Positions 26,311 through 35,050 of a DNA stretch of 64,000 nt are shown in pieces. The translations under genes were made by a program, and so were the position numbers. Within the stretch, counting starts at the first letter, position 1; the number at the start of each line of letters is the position of its first letter. The notes under the pieces are model-generated. The model did not search any database and had not been told where the DNA came from. It saw only the letters and a program-made list of their open reading frames with translations. This stretch comes from an uncultured Hyphomonas sp. (GTDB lineage: Bacteria > Pseudomonadota > Alphaproteobacteria > Caulobacterales > Hyphomonadaceae), in the NCBI RefSeq assembly GCF_963675305.1, contig NZ_OY776147.1, positions 3,286,001 to 3,350,000 of the forward strand. The letters are read 5' to 3'.

Positions 26311-27503
26311 GCCGAGCGCTGCAGCTCCGGCACGCGCAGGTCCGGGGCCAGCCCCTCGCCCATCATGTCGATGAAGTTTCCGGAATAGAACGCCTTCACC
26401 GCACTTTCCGGCAGACCTTCCAGCGTTTCGTCGAACCGTTTGAGCGGATTGCGGCCGCCTTCGACATGCGGGAAGTCGGAGGAGAACATGGCGATCTCTT
26501 CGCCGGCGTTCCGGATAATCCAGCCGGCGTCCTCATGCGGATAGGGCGCGGCGCGGAACTGGCGGCGGACAATCTCTGACGGCTTCGCGGTCAGTTTCTG
26601 AAGGCGCTCCTCATTGCGCATGAAGGCATGGGCCGCCGAATCCATGGCCCGCATCCAACCGGGCACCCAGTTCGCGCCGAGTTCGATGGCGCCCCATTTG
26701 AGATCCGGGAAGCGGTCGAACACGCCATCGAAGATCAGCGTCGCCAGCGTCTGCATCGCCGCTTCCGGGATCGGCATGTAGGAGACGGAAGTGAAATTGT
26801 CGTCGCCGCCGTGAAAGTCTCGCACCGGCGGCAGGCCATTCTCCTTGTAGACCGGGTTCAGTTTCCGCTCCCCGCCCACATGAAGCACGACCGGAATGCC
26901 GGCCTCCTGCGCCACCGCCCAGACCGGGTCCAGCGCGACATGGCTCGGCGAGTGATGCTGCGGGCAAAGGCTCGGCACCATAAGCGCCTTGGCGCCAAGC
27001 TGGATGGCCAGCTTGGCCGTGGCGAGCGACCGGTCAAAGTCCTCCAGCGGCACGTAGGCGACAGCCAGAAGACGGCGGTCGATGCTGCAGAAGTCCGTCA
27101 TCATCCGGTTATGCGCATCGGCTGCCGCATAGCAGAGCTCCATGTCCTCCGACTGATCAAGGCCGAAATTACCGAGGCAGTGCGTGGTGAAGACGAGCTG
27201 GCTGGCGAAGCCGAGCTTGTCGAGCGTGTGCGGCCGGTCCTGCCGGATCCAGGCCCCATGCGCGTCGTAATTCTTCCGCAGGAGGATGTTGTCGTCTGCT
27301 TCCGCCCGGAAGGCCGCATCCTGCTGCAGCGCAAGGCGTTCGCCGACATGTTCGGCCTTGGCGCCGGTGCGCAATTCCTTCACCCGCGGCAGCGCCAGGA
27401 AGCGATCCAGCAGGCGCTTCTCGAAGTACGGATCAAGACAATCGGCCGGCTCCATCAGATGGCTGTCGGCATCGTGGATCAGCCGTCCATCGGCGTATGA
27501 CAT
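26307..27503 (-). CDS. COG2159-type metal-dependent amidohydrolase
   Basis: 398 residues. 'LIHDADSHLMEPADCLDPYF' has the DxDSHLxE form of the usual HxH site in this ACMSD-related group. 'VVLHVGGERKLNPVYKENGL' carries the middle His, and 'IAMFSSDFPHVEGGRNPLKR' the late Asp. The family includes decarboxylases and hydrolases acting on aromatic or meta-cleavage compounds; this member's substrate is unknown. A GGGAGG-like ribosome site precedes the ATG at 27503. Confidence 0.82.
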   Translation of the reverse strand: MSYADGRLIHDADSHLMEPADCLDPYFEKRLLDRFLALPRVKELRTGAKAEHVGERLALQQDAAFRAEADDNILLRKNYDAHGAWIRQDRPHTLDKLGFASQLVFTTHCLGNFGLDQSEDMELCYAAADAHNRMMTDFCSIDRRLLAVAYVPLEDFDRSLATAKLAIQLGAKALMVPSLCPQHHSPSHVALDPVWAVAQEAGIPVVLHVGGERKLNPVYKENGLPPVRDFHGGDDNFTSVSYMPIPEAAMQTLATLIFDGVFDRFPDLKWGAIELGANWVPGWMRAMDSAAHAFMRNEERLQKLTAKPSEIVRRQFRAAPYPHEDAGWIIRNAGEEIAMFSSDFPHVEGGRNPLKRFDETLEGLPESAVKAFYSGNFIDMMGEGLAPDLRVPELQRSA

Positions 27504-27580
27504 GGCATTCCTCCCTTATTTTTTGGGGGAATGCTCTCATGCAGATTGGGGACGGGCAATCTTGCCCCTGCGTCAGCCTG

Positions 27581-28633
27581 TCAGAGCGCGGCGATGACTG
27601 CGTCCGCCATTTCGCGCGTGCTCAGGCTGCCGCCGAGGTCTTTCGTCCGGGCCCCCTGTTCGAGCGCCTTGCCGACCGCCGCGAACAGCATGTCTGCCGT
27701 TTTCTCCCGGCCGAGCGACCAGCGGAGCGCCATTTCGAGCGACAGGATCGCCGCGCAGGGATTGGCAATCCCCTGCCCGGCAATGTCCGGTGCCGACCCA
27801 TGGACCGGCTCATAAAGGCCAGGTGTGCCGGGGGCGCCAAGCGAGGCTGAAGGCAGCATGCCGATCGAGCCGGTCAGCATGGCCGCCTCATCCGACAGGA
27901 TGTCGCCGAAGAGATTGTCCGCAAGGATCACGTCGAACTGTTTCGGCGCGCGCACGAGTTCCATCGCGCAGGCATCGGCATACATGTGCGACAGGTCCAC
28001 GCCCGCGCCCATTTCAGCATGGGCCAGCGTCACTTCCTGGCGCCAGAACAGGCCGGATTCCATGACGTTCGACTTCTCGACGGAGCAGACCTTACCCTGC
28101 CGCCCGCGCGCAATTTCAAAGGCCACGTGCGCAACACGTTCGATTTCCGGATGGGTGTACACGGCCGTGTCGTAACCGCGGCGGATGCCGCTGGTTTCGT
28201 CAATGCCGCGCGGCTGGCCGAAATAGACCCCGCCCGTCAGCTCCCGGACGATCATCAGGTCGAGGCCTTCGACGATCTCCCGCTTCAGGCTGGAAGCTTC
28301 GACCAGGGCCGGGAAACAGAAAGCCGGACGCAGGTTTGCGAACACGTCGAGGCCCTTGCGCAGGGCGAGCAGGCCGGCTTCCGGGCGCTTGTCGCGCGCA
28401 GCCCCCACCCATTTCGGGCCGCCCACGGCGCCCAGCAGAACCGCGCTGGCATGACGCGCATGCGCCAGCGTGTCTTCCGTCAGCGGGTCGCCATGCGCAT
28501 CGATGGAGGCACCGCCAACCAGGCCTTCTTCCAGCTTCAGGTCAGGCGCGACGACTTCCGCCACCCGGCGGACTTCGGCGATGACTTCTGGACCAATCCC
28601 GTCACCCGGGAGCAGGAGGAGTGTCTGATGCAT
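27581..28633 (-). CDS. leuB: 3-isopropylmalate dehydrogenase
   Basis: 350 residues. It oxidises and decarboxylates 3-isopropylmalate in leucine synthesis. 'LLLLPGDGIGPEVIAEVRRV' starts it, substrate-binding 'LVEASSLKREIVEGLDLMIV' with 'RELTGGVYFGQPRG' follows, and the NAD-site region is 'EPVHGSAPDIAGQGIANPCA'. Length and motifs are normal. It is separated from leuD and leuC by unrelated genes on the same strand and is preceded by a long inverted repeat 21 bases before the start. Confidence 0.97.
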   Translation of the reverse strand: MHQTLLLLPGDGIGPEVIAEVRRVAEVVAPDLKLEEGLVGGASIDAHGDPLTEDTLAHARHASAVLLGAVGGPKWVGAARDKRPEAGLLALRKGLDVFANLRPAFCFPALVEASSLKREIVEGLDLMIVRELTGGVYFGQPRGIDETSGIRRGYDTAVYTHPEIERVAHVAFEIARGRQGKVCSVEKSNVMESGLFWRQEVTLAHAEMGAGVDLSHMYADACAMELVRAPKQFDVILADNLFGDILSDEAAMLTGSIGMLPSASLGAPGTPGLYEPVHGSAPDIAGQGIANPCAAILSLEMALRWSLGREKTADMLFAAVGKALEQGARTKDLGGSLSTREMADAVIAAL

Positions 28634-28653
28634 GTTCAGGCCTGTAGATTACG

Positions 28654-28708
28654 CAAAACCATGGGTGCGGCTCTACCCCCGCAGGGCCGCCCTGTCACCC
28701 ATGGTTTT
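28654..28708 (-). terminator. Long inverted repeat between lipoprotein gene and leuB (terminator-like)
   Basis: Arms CAAAACCATGGGTG (28654-28667) and CACCCATGGTTTT (28696-28708) are complementary over 13 bases and enclose a 28-base loop that itself contains a CAGGG/CCCTG hairpin. On the minus strand the structure ends in a GGTTTT tract after the lipoprotein gene and 21 bases before leuB. It can serve as terminator of the lipoprotein gene or as a leader structure of leuB. The T tract is part of the stem, so its strength is uncertain. Confidence 0.55.
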
Positions 28709-28728
28709 TGACGCAGACAGGCTTCGGA

Positions 28729-28998
28729 TCAGCCGCCGAAACCTTCTTTCTTCGGCATCTGTCCTCGCTGGGACATCACACCACCGATTGCATCCTTGGC
28801 CGCTTCCTTGTCCCGCTCTTCAATTGCGGCCCAGGTTGCTTTGTTGTTGCAGACGCGTTTCGGAAGGATCGAACCAGACTCATAGATGGAGCGACATTCC
28901 ATCTGTGCGCCTTCTTCCAGCGACATCTTTTCCTTCGAACTGCTCGCACAGGCGGTCAGGACAAGTCCGGCTGTCGCGACGAGAATGAGTTTTTTCAT
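28729..28998 (-). CDS. Small lipoprotein with CRS...C motif (array member C)
   Basis: 89 residues from ATG 28998; AGGGAA lies just upstream, and a second ATG at 29001 adds one residue. 'MKKLILVATAGLVLTACASS' is a lipoprotein signal with lipobox LTAC. The mature part has 'ECRSIYESGSILPKRVCNNK' followed by ATWAA, the CR..(T/S)GS..(K/R).C...W pattern of small envelope proteins common in Caulobacterales and Sphingomonadales. Function unknown. It is the last of three related units in a row. Confidence 0.75.
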   Translation of the reverse strand: MKKLILVATAGLVLTACASSSKEKMSLEEGAQMECRSIYESGSILPKRVCNNKATWAAIEERDKEAAKDAIGGVMSQRGQMPKKEGFGG

Positions 28999-29048
28999 CA
29001 TGTAATTCCCTGAATGTGAAATTGGTTCCTGATCCAATGGAGACGTCA

Positions 29049-29289
29049 GGGGCAGCCCCCCCTGGGCCTGTATTGAACACTCTGAGTTCACGCGCTGGAA
29101 CTGGTCCGCAAAACGGGTCCCAGTCACTTGCATCCTGCGGCAGATAACGTCTTCGCCACCTGCGGCCACGAGGGTCGGTGTGCCGGCTTTGCCGACAAGT
29201 GCTGCAACGGGCGTTGTGCACGCCGCCATTGTATCGAAAAGGGCAAACGCTGAAATTCGGTTCCGGACGTGATTCAAGGCTTGCCCCAT
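29049..29289 (-). pseudogene. Degenerate copy of the small CRS...C lipoprotein (array member B)
   Basis: The minus-strand frame shows 'TMAACTTPVAALVG' (decayed lipobox), then 'DVICRRMQVTGTRFADQFQR'. The block ICRRMQVTGTRFA lines up with VCRSMKVTGTRFA of member A, and FQRVNSE with its FQRVRSG end. About 29 residues in between, including the second Cys, are missing. There is no good signal peptide or ribosome site, and the frame runs on without a stop into member C. I read it as a decayed tandem duplicate; a still-translated shortened protein cannot be excluded. Confidence 0.5.
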
Positions 29290-29300
29290 TTCGTCATCTA

Positions 29301-29585
29301 TCAGCCACCGGCATTGGTTGCAGCGCCGGATCTGACGCGCTGGAAGCCGTCCGTGGATTCTTTGGCGTTGCCATTGGTGTAGGCGTCATATTGCTCCCAC
29401 GCTTCAGCCGTCTTGCATTCCTTTTGGGCGAAACGTGTGCCGGTCACTTTCATGCTGCGGCAGACGAGTGGCTCACCATTCGGGCCGACATTGGCTGCAG
29501 CCGTCTGTGTACCGGCAGCAGGAGTCGAACAGGCTGTTGCCAGTGCAGCCAGGCCGATGGCGGAGAGAAAAAGAATGCGTTTCAT
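29301..29585 (-). CDS. Small lipoprotein with CRS...C motif (array member A)
   Basis: 94 residues from ATG 29585, with AAGGA seven bases upstream. The lipoprotein signal 'MKRILFLSAIGLAALATAC' has lipobox ATAC. The mature domain is 'VCRSMKVTGTRFAQKECKTA' plus 'EAWEQYDAYTNGN', the intact form of the family motif with two cysteines. Function unknown; probably periplasmic, anchored by lipid. The degenerate copy starts 12 bases after its stop. Confidence 0.75.
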   Translation of the reverse strand: MKRILFLSAIGLAALATACSTPAAGTQTAAANVGPNGEPLVCRSMKVTGTRFAQKECKTAEAWEQYDAYTNGNAKESTDGFQRVRSGAATNAGG

Positions 29586-29682
29586 GCACAAGATCCTTAT
29601 TGTTGGACGATATGCCTAACGGCTGCATGCCTCTGGCGCAATGGCTACGACATCAATTTTCATACAACCAAAAGAGGAATCG

Positions 29683-29979
29683 TCAAAGCGCTTCCGGTTC
29701 GGCGTCATAGAGACGCAGAGACCGGTCTGTAATGCCGAGCCCGGCCAATGCCTCACGCCAGACCGCCATGTGCGGCGCGGCGAAATGCGCCTGAAGCGCC
29801 GCGCGGCTTTCCCAGCGCTCCGTCACCCGTACGAGTCCCGGATCGAGCACATCGAGACTGTAGGCATAGTCAAGACAACCGGCTTCAGCGCGGCTGGCCC
29901 GGATCATGGTTTCCATGGCCGGCCGGGCAGCTTCGATCCGGTCGGCCGGAACACGGACAGTGCCCTCGATGATAATCAT
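29683..29979 (-). CDS. Antibiotic biosynthesis monooxygenase (ABM) domain protein
   Basis: 98 residues, a single dimeric alpha/beta-barrel ABM domain: 'IIIEGTVRVPADRIEAARPA' then 'EAGCLDYAYSLDVLDPGLVR' and 'VTERWESRAALQAHFAAPHM'. Such small proteins act as quinol or heme-independent oxygenases or as YgiN-like quinone partners. The start overlaps the stop of the upstream small lipoprotein by 4 bases. A paralogue of similar length lies at 58633. Confidence 0.82.
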   Translation of the reverse strand: MIIIEGTVRVPADRIEAARPAMETMIRASRAEAGCLDYAYSLDVLDPGLVRVTERWESRAALQAHFAAPHMAVWREALAGLGITDRSLRLYDAEPEAL

Positions 29980-30167
29980 GGCGTGTTGGTCCCTTCACTG
30001 CCGCCCGACTCACTCTCTTCGGTCTCATCGGCGGGCGCGGTATCTGCCGGTGGCTTCTCCGGCAGCGTCACATTCACTTCGGGCTTCATCGAAAAGGGGT
30101 CATTGTGGCACGCGCTGAGCCCGGTCAGGCCCAGAATGAGGAAGATCGGTTTCAGTCTGTCCGGCAT
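29976..30167 (-). CDS. Small lipoprotein with acidic Pro-rich tail
   Basis: 63 residues. 'LKPIFLILGLTGLSACHNDP' is a lipoprotein signal with lipobox LSAC. The rest is Pro/Glu/Ser-rich (PEKPPADTAPADETEESES) and probably disordered. No family recognised. It overlaps the ABM gene by 4 bases and begins 45 bases after leuD. Confidence 0.6.
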   Translation of the reverse strand: MPDRLKPIFLILGLTGLSACHNDPFSMKPEVNVTLPEKPPADTAPADETEESESGGSEGTNTP

Positions 30168-30211
30168 TGGGCATTTCCTTCTCGAACACCCGCTCGAATG
30201 GCACCTCGGCC

Positions 30212-30841
30212 TCAGCGTGCCGTTTCAAGCCAAGGCATGGAAACTTTGCGCGTCGCCTCATAGGCATTGATGTCGCCTTCGGCCTGCAGGGAAGCCCCGA
30301 TCTCGTCGAGCCCATGAAGCAGATTGGATTTACGGCCCGGATCGACATCGAACGTATAGATCTCGCCATCCGGCGCGGTCACCGTCTGCGTTTCGAGGTT
30401 CACCGTGAAGATGTGGTTCGACCCGCCAGCCTGCTGCGCGAGTTTCTCGCAGACATCCACCGGCAGGCGTACGGGCAGAATGCCGTTCTTGTAACAATTA
30501 TTGTGGAAGATATCGGCAAAGCTCGGCGCAATGATGACCGAGATGCCCTGATCCGCCAGCGCCCAAGGCGCATGCTCGCGCGAGGAACCGCAGCCGAAAT
30601 TCTCGCCGGCGATCAGGATGTCTGCCTTGCCGAATTCCGGCTTGTTCAGCACGAAATCCGGATTGGGCGAGCCGTCGGCCAGTGTTTTCAGCTCGTAGAA
30701 CAGACCTTTGGACAGGCCGGTCCGTTCGGTCGTCTTCAGGAACTGTTTCGGGATGATCATGTCCGTGTCGACATTCGACATCGGCTTGCCCTTTTCGAGC
30801 AGCGGCGCGGCAGTTCCGGTAATCTCGGTAAACGGTGTCAT
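30212..30841 (-). CDS. leuD: 3-isopropylmalate dehydratase small subunit
   Basis: 209 residues from ATG 30841 (MTPFTEITGTAAPL); a longer in-frame ORF reaches 30970 but overlaps the VOC gene. LeuD is the swivelling small subunit that pairs with LeuC to isomerise 2- to 3-isopropylmalate. 'NVDTDMIIPKQFLKT' and 'IAGENFGCGSSREHAPWAL' are the hallmark motifs. 'LLHGLDEIGASLQAEGDINA' near the end is typical. It follows the VOC gene by 10 bases. Confidence 0.97.
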   Translation of the reverse strand: MTPFTEITGTAAPLLEKGKPMSNVDTDMIIPKQFLKTTERTGLSKGLFYELKTLADGSPNPDFVLNKPEFGKADILIAGENFGCGSSREHAPWALADQGISVIIAPSFADIFHNNCYKNGILPVRLPVDVCEKLAQQAGGSNHIFTVNLETQTVTAPDGEIYTFDVDPGRKSNLLHGLDEIGASLQAEGDINAYEATRKVSMPWLETAR

Positions 30842-30851
30842 GGCGGCGTTC

Positions 30852-31706
30852 TTACTTCGGCTCATGCGCAATGAAAAGCGTCGGAACGCCCATTCTGCCG
30901 TCGCGCACGGTGAAGACGGAGGAGCCGGGTTTCCGGCCCTTGCGCAACTCAGACACGTTGAAACCCGCATCGGTCAGGCGCGCATGGGCGGCGGCAAGGT
31001 CCGCGACTTCCCAGGTCAGGCCCCAGATCCGGTCAGGCCCCGCCGGATCATGGGTCTCACCCAGGCGGTGGATCACCTCAAAGGTCAGCCCGCCGGTGCG
31101 GAAGAACAGGAAACGCGTCTTCCATTGCGGCGCATTCCGGTCGAGCGCGAGATCAAGGCCGAGCCGCGCACCGTAAAGCCCGAGCGCCCGGTCAGGATTC
31201 GGCGTGTCGATGACGATATGGTCCAGCGACGTGACGGCCCCGTCCGGCGCGGCCTGTTCCGGCAGCGGCGCGTCTGGCTGGATAAGGAAGGTCTTCACGC
31301 CGGCCGTCTGGTCGTCGGCGCAGCGGAAGCGTTTCCAGCTACGCGCCGTTCCGTCCAGCTTGTTGGTGCTTTCGCCCGGGATGACTTCATGCGGGCCCAT
31401 GCCCCGGCGGGTCAGCTTGTGATGCGCCGCGCCGATGTCGCCCGTGCCGAAGGCCAGCGTCTTCAGGCCCGGCCCGTCGATCTCGATGATCTCCCGCAAC
31501 CGGTCCGCCACCGGCCCTTCCCCGCCAGGCGCCATCAGTTCGAGACTGGTGTTCGCCACCTTGAAAATCGCGGTCGCGGCGCCGCCCTCTCCCTCAGCGC
31601 GCCAGACAGGCGGACGGCCGAGCAGGCTTTGATAGACCGCCGTGCCGGATTCAATTTCAGGCACAACGAGCACGATATGGTCGAGACCGGTAACGAGCTG
31701 GCTCAT
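30852..31706 (-). CDS. Two-domain VOC (glyoxalase-like) protein
   Basis: 284 residues with two vicinal-oxygen-chelate modules: 'GLDHIVLVVPEIESGTAVYQ' opens the first, 'SLDHIVIDTPNPDRALGLYG' (about 159) the second. The His of DHIV and a Glu in 'TSLELMAPGG' or 'GLTFEVIHRLGETHDPAG' could bind metal. VOC proteins include dioxygenases, isomerases and resistance proteins; the reaction here is unknown. It overlaps the upstream membrane protein gene by 4 bases and sits just ahead of leuD. Confidence 0.8.
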   Translation of the reverse strand: MSQLVTGLDHIVLVVPEIESGTAVYQSLLGRPPVWRAEGEGGAATAIFKVANTSLELMAPGGEGPVADRLREIIEIDGPGLKTLAFGTGDIGAAHHKLTRRGMGPHEVIPGESTNKLDGTARSWKRFRCADDQTAGVKTFLIQPDAPLPEQAAPDGAVTSLDHIVIDTPNPDRALGLYGARLGLDLALDRNAPQWKTRFLFFRTGGLTFEVIHRLGETHDPAGPDRIWGLTWEVADLAAAHARLTDAGFNVSELRKGRKPGSSVFTVRDGRMGVPTLFIAHEPK

Positions 31707-32185
31707 GTCTTTTTCTTCTTCCTGTCTTTCTTTCCAAACCGCTTGCGGCGCGGAAACGGCATCACACGAAACTGTTCGCCCTCATAAGCGAGCGCGACCA
31801 GCCGCCCTTCCCCGTCCAGCCAGGCGTCACCTTCCAGTTCGCCCTGCTTGCTCAGCTTCCGTACCCGGCGCGAGATGCGCAGCGGTGTCACCCACACCTC
31901 CTCCCCGATTCTGACTTCCGCGAGAAAGGCCGCCGATTGCCTGTCTGTCGTCCGGTTGATCTCAAAGGTCACCGGCTGGGGTGTGCCGGTTTCCAGAACT
32001 GCCGCCCGGCGCCGGTCAAAGCGCAGGGAAAACCAGGCCATCACAATGAGATAAACGCCAAACCCGGCCAGCAGCAGCTGCACCCAGCCGGACACGTCCA
32101 GCCGGATCATCGCGTCCAGCCCTGCGGCCATCGCCAGCATGACGAGGCCGAGGACGAACAAAGCGAGAGTATGAAGCGCGATCAC
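31703..32185 (-). CDS. Uncharacterised membrane-anchored protein
   Basis: About 160 residues if it starts at GTG 32185, 10 bases after the cysK stop; an in-frame ORF extends 18 codons further into cysK. Two transmembrane helices near the N-terminus (about 6-24 and 34-51) are followed by a soluble beta-rich part ('GEEVWVTPLRISRRVRKLSK') and a very basic end (RRKRFGKKDRKKKKT). No family recognised. The start codon is uncertain. Confidence 0.6.
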   Translation of the reverse strand: MIALHTLALFVLGLVMLAMAAGLDAMIRLDVSGWVQLLLAGFGVYLIVMAWFSLRFDRRRAAVLETGTPQPVTFEINRTTDRQSAAFLAEVRIGEEVWVTPLRISRRVRKLSKQGELEGDAWLDGEGRLVALAYEGEQFRVMPFPRRKRFGKKDRKKKKT

Positions 32186-32195
32186 GCCGTGAGGC

Positions 32196-33179
32196 TTACA
32201 ACCCCTCGAACAGGGCCGTCGAGACGTAACGCTCCGCAAAGCTCGGCAGGATCAAGACCAGCGTCTTGCCTGCCATGTCTTCCCGGCTGCCATATTTCAC
32301 AGCCGCCGCGGCCGCTGCGCCCGACGAAATGCCGCCCGGAATGCCTTCCAGCTTCGCCAGCAGGCGCGCCGTTTCCATGGCTTCCTCATTGTCGACCTGC
32401 ACCACATCGTCGATCAGGCTTGTGTCGGCATTGCCGGGCACGAAGCCTGCACCGATGCCCTGGATCATGTGCGGGCCGGGATCGCCGCCGGACAGAACCG
32501 GGCTGCCCGAGGGTTCAACGGCGACCATCTTCAGCCCGGGCTTCTTCGCCTTCAGCACGCGGCCGCATCCTGTGAACGTGCCGCCCGTGCCGATGCCCGC
32601 GATCACCGCATCGACGGCGCCGTCTGTATCGCTCCAGATTTCCTCTGCCGTCGTCTTTTCATGGATCGCCGGATTGGAGGGATTGTCGAACTGGCTGGGC
32701 ATCACGGCGCCCGGCGTCGACGCGATGATTTCCTCTGCCTTGGCGATGGCCCCGCCCATGCCTTTCTCTTTCGGTGTCAGCTCCAGCTGCGCACCGAGAT
32801 AGGCCAGCATCTTGCGCCGCTCGATTGACATGGATTCCGGCATGGTCAGGATCAGCTTGTAGCCGCGCGAGGCCGCCACGAAAGCAAGGCCGATACCTGT
32901 GTTGCCGGAGGTCGGCTCCACCAGCGTGCCGCCGGGCTTCAGCTTGCCGGAGGCTTCCAGCTCCAGGATCATGTTGAGGCCGATCCGGTCTTTCACGCTG
33001 GCCAGCGGATTGAAGAATTCACATTTGAACAGGAGGTTTGCCTTGATGCCCTTTTCAGCGGCGAATTTCGGCGCGGCCACCAGCGGCGTTGCGCCGACCG
33101 TTTCAAGAATGGACGCATAGGTCCGCCCGCGCGGGCCATCCAGCGTTACGTTCCCGGGTAGTTTCACGGCTCCAGCCAT
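32196..33179 (-). CDS. cysK: Cysteine synthase A
   Basis: 327 residues from ATG 33179 (MAGAVKLPG), preceded by GGAGG; an ATG four codons earlier lies in the ribosome site. It makes cysteine from O-acetylserine and sulfide using PLP. The PLP lysine is in 'FFNPLASVKDRIGLNM', the substrate loop is 'VEPTSGNTGIGLAFVA', the phosphate loop is 'GIGTGGTFTGCG', and the end 'GISSGAAAAAAVKYG' fits. It reads toward the VOC and leuD genes, divergent from the DUF2834 gene. Confidence 0.95.
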   Translation of the reverse strand: MAGAVKLPGNVTLDGPRGRTYASILETVGATPLVAAPKFAAEKGIKANLLFKCEFFNPLASVKDRIGLNMILELEASGKLKPGGTLVEPTSGNTGIGLAFVAASRGYKLILTMPESMSIERRKMLAYLGAQLELTPKEKGMGGAIAKAEEIIASTPGAVMPSQFDNPSNPAIHEKTTAEEIWSDTDGAVDAVIAGIGTGGTFTGCGRVLKAKKPGLKMVAVEPSGSPVLSGGDPGPHMIQGIGAGFVPGNADTSLIDDVVQVDNEEAMETARLLAKLEGIPGGISSGAAAAAAVKYGSREDMAGKTLVLILPSFAERYVSTALFEGL

Positions 33180-33332
33180 CACGTCCTCCATATCGGTTTT
33201 GCGGAGACTATCCGCCCGCTGCGATGAGGACGCAACTGAAAGCTCGGTTTAAGAATTCGAAGTGGTGGACGAAGACGCGCCGCCCATCCGCGCTATAAGG
33301 CAACAGCATCGCGCGCCCACTTTGGAGAGACC

Positions 33333-33656
33333 ATGAAACCGGCCGTTCTTGTCTATGTCCTGCTCGCAATTGCGGGCGCCGCTCTTCCGCTGTCGCAATT
33401 CCTGCCCTGGTTCATGGAGCACGGGCTGGATGTGCCGCGCTTTGTCGGCGATCTCTTCGCGACGCGGATCGGCGGATTCTTCGGCTGGGACGTGATCGTC
33501 TCGGCCGTGGTGCTCACGGTCTTCATCCTGATCGAAGGCCGGCGCATCGGCCTCAATCTTCTCTGGCTGCCGATTGCCTGCACATTCAGCGTCGGCGTCT
33601 CATTCGGCCTGCCGGTCTTCCTGGCAATGCGCGAGCGGACGCTGAGTGCGGACTAG
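33333..33656 (+). CDS. DUF2834 small membrane protein
   Basis: 107 residues with three or four transmembrane segments. 'VLLAIAGAALPLSQFLPWFM' and 'FFGWDVIVSAVVLTVFILIE' fit DUF2834, a family of unknown function found in many aquatic bacteria. It is an isolated plus-strand gene between cysK and leuC, and its TAG overlaps the leuC stop at CTAG 33653-33656. Confidence 0.8.
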   Translation: MKPAVLVYVLLAIAGAALPLSQFLPWFMEHGLDVPRFVGDLFATRIGGFFGWDVIVSAVVLTVFILIEGRRIGLNLLWLPIACTFSVGVSFGLPVFLAMRERTLSAD

Positions 33657-35050
33657 CCGATCACGCCCGTGATCGCGGCTTTCGCTGCGAGGGCCGGGCT
33701 CATCAGATGGGTCCGGCCACCGCGGCCCTGACGGCCTTCGAAGTTCCGGTTCGAGGTGGAGGCGCAGCGCTCGCCCGGCGACAGGATGTCCGGGTTCATG
33801 CCGAGACACATGGAACAGCCGGGCTCGCGCCATTCGAAACCGGCTTCGATCAGGATCTGGTCGAGGCCTTCTTCCTCCGCCTGCGCCCGGACAAGACCCG
33901 AGCCCGGCACGACCATGGCGCGCACGCCTTCAGCCACCTGATTGCCTTTCGCCACCTCGGCCGCAGCGCGCAGATCCTCGATGCGGGAATTGGTACACGA
34001 ACCGATAAACACGCGTTGCACCGGCGTGCCCGCAATCGGTACACCGCCCTCAAGGCCCATATAAGCCAGGGCGCGTTCGCAGGCGGCGGCTTTCACCGGA
34101 TCGGAGAAGTCTTCCGGCTTCGGAATAATGCCCGATACCGGAATACCCTGTTCCGGGCTCGTGCCCCAGGTAACGGTCGGCTCAACGTCTTCAGCATTGA
34201 TTTTGACGACATGGTCGAACACGGCGTCTTCATCCGTGTAGAGCGTCTTCCAGAAACTTTCGGCCACTTCCCATGCCCCACCCTTCGGCGCAGACGGACG
34301 GCCCTTCAGATAGGCGAAGGTCTTCTCGTCCGGCGCGATCAGGCCTGCACGGGCCCCGCCCTCGATGGACAGGTTGCACAGCGTCATGCGGCCTTCCATG
34401 GTGAGGTCGCGGATCGCTTCGCCGCGATACTCCATCACGCAGCCCGTGCCGCCAGCGGTACCGATCTGGGCAATGATGTGCAGGGCGAGGTCTTTCGCCG
34501 TCACGCCCGGCTTCAGCTTGCCGGTCACTTCGATCGCCATGTTCTGCATCTTCCGGGCACGAAGCGTCTGCGTCGCCAGAACATGCTCCACTTCCGATGT
34601 ACCGATGCCATGTGCCAGCGCGCCGAACGCGCCATGCGTGGACGTGTGGCTATCGCCGCAGACGATCGTCATGCCCGGCTGGGTACGCCCCTGCTCCGGC
34701 CCCACGACGTGGACAATGCCATTATTGATGTCGCCCATCGGGAAGAACTCGATGCCGTATTCGGCAACATTGCGCGACAGCGTTTCCAGCTGGTTGCGCG
34801 CTTCCGGATCCTTCACGCCGGCGAGGCCGGCGGACTGGTTCTCGGTCGGCGTGTTGTGGTCGGCCACAGCGAGGGTCAGGTCGGTGCGGCGCACGCCGCG
34901 GCCCGCCGCCTTCAGGCCGGCAAAGGCCTGCGGGGTGGTCACCTCATGGATCAGGTGCAGGTCGATATAAAGAAGGCTTTCCCCCGACGCCTCATCGGTG
35001 TGCACCAGATGCGCATCCCAGATCTTGTCGTAGAGTGTCTTGCCTGCCAT
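33653..35050 (-). CDS. leuC: 3-isopropylmalate dehydratase large subunit
   Basis: 465 residues. Aconitase-superfamily subunit that carries the [4Fe-4S] cluster and works with LeuD. 'KIWDAHLVHTDEASGESLLY' starts it, 'IVCGDSHTSTHGAFGALAHG' and the cluster Cys motifs 'FIGSCTNSRIEDLRAAAEVA' and 'EPGCSMCLGMNPDILSPGER' are complete. Length is normal. It lies downstream of the hybrid kinase gene, separated by about 100 bases that hold no recognised leader. Confidence 0.97.
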   Translation of the reverse strand: MAGKTLYDKIWDAHLVHTDEASGESLLYIDLHLIHEVTTPQAFAGLKAAGRGVRRTDLTLAVADHNTPTENQSAGLAGVKDPEARNQLETLSRNVAEYGIEFFPMGDINNGIVHVVGPEQGRTQPGMTIVCGDSHTSTHGAFGALAHGIGTSEVEHVLATQTLRARKMQNMAIEVTGKLKPGVTAKDLALHIIAQIGTAGGTGCVMEYRGEAIRDLTMEGRMTLCNLSIEGGARAGLIAPDEKTFAYLKGRPSAPKGGAWEVAESFWKTLYTDEDAVFDHVVKINAEDVEPTVTWGTSPEQGIPVSGIIPKPEDFSDPVKAAACERALAYMGLEGGVPIAGTPVQRVFIGSCTNSRIEDLRAAAEVAKGNQVAEGVRAMVVPGSGLVRAQAEEEGLDQILIEAGFEWREPGCSMCLGMNPDILSPGERCASTSNRNFEGRQGRGGRTHLMSPALAAKAAITGVIG

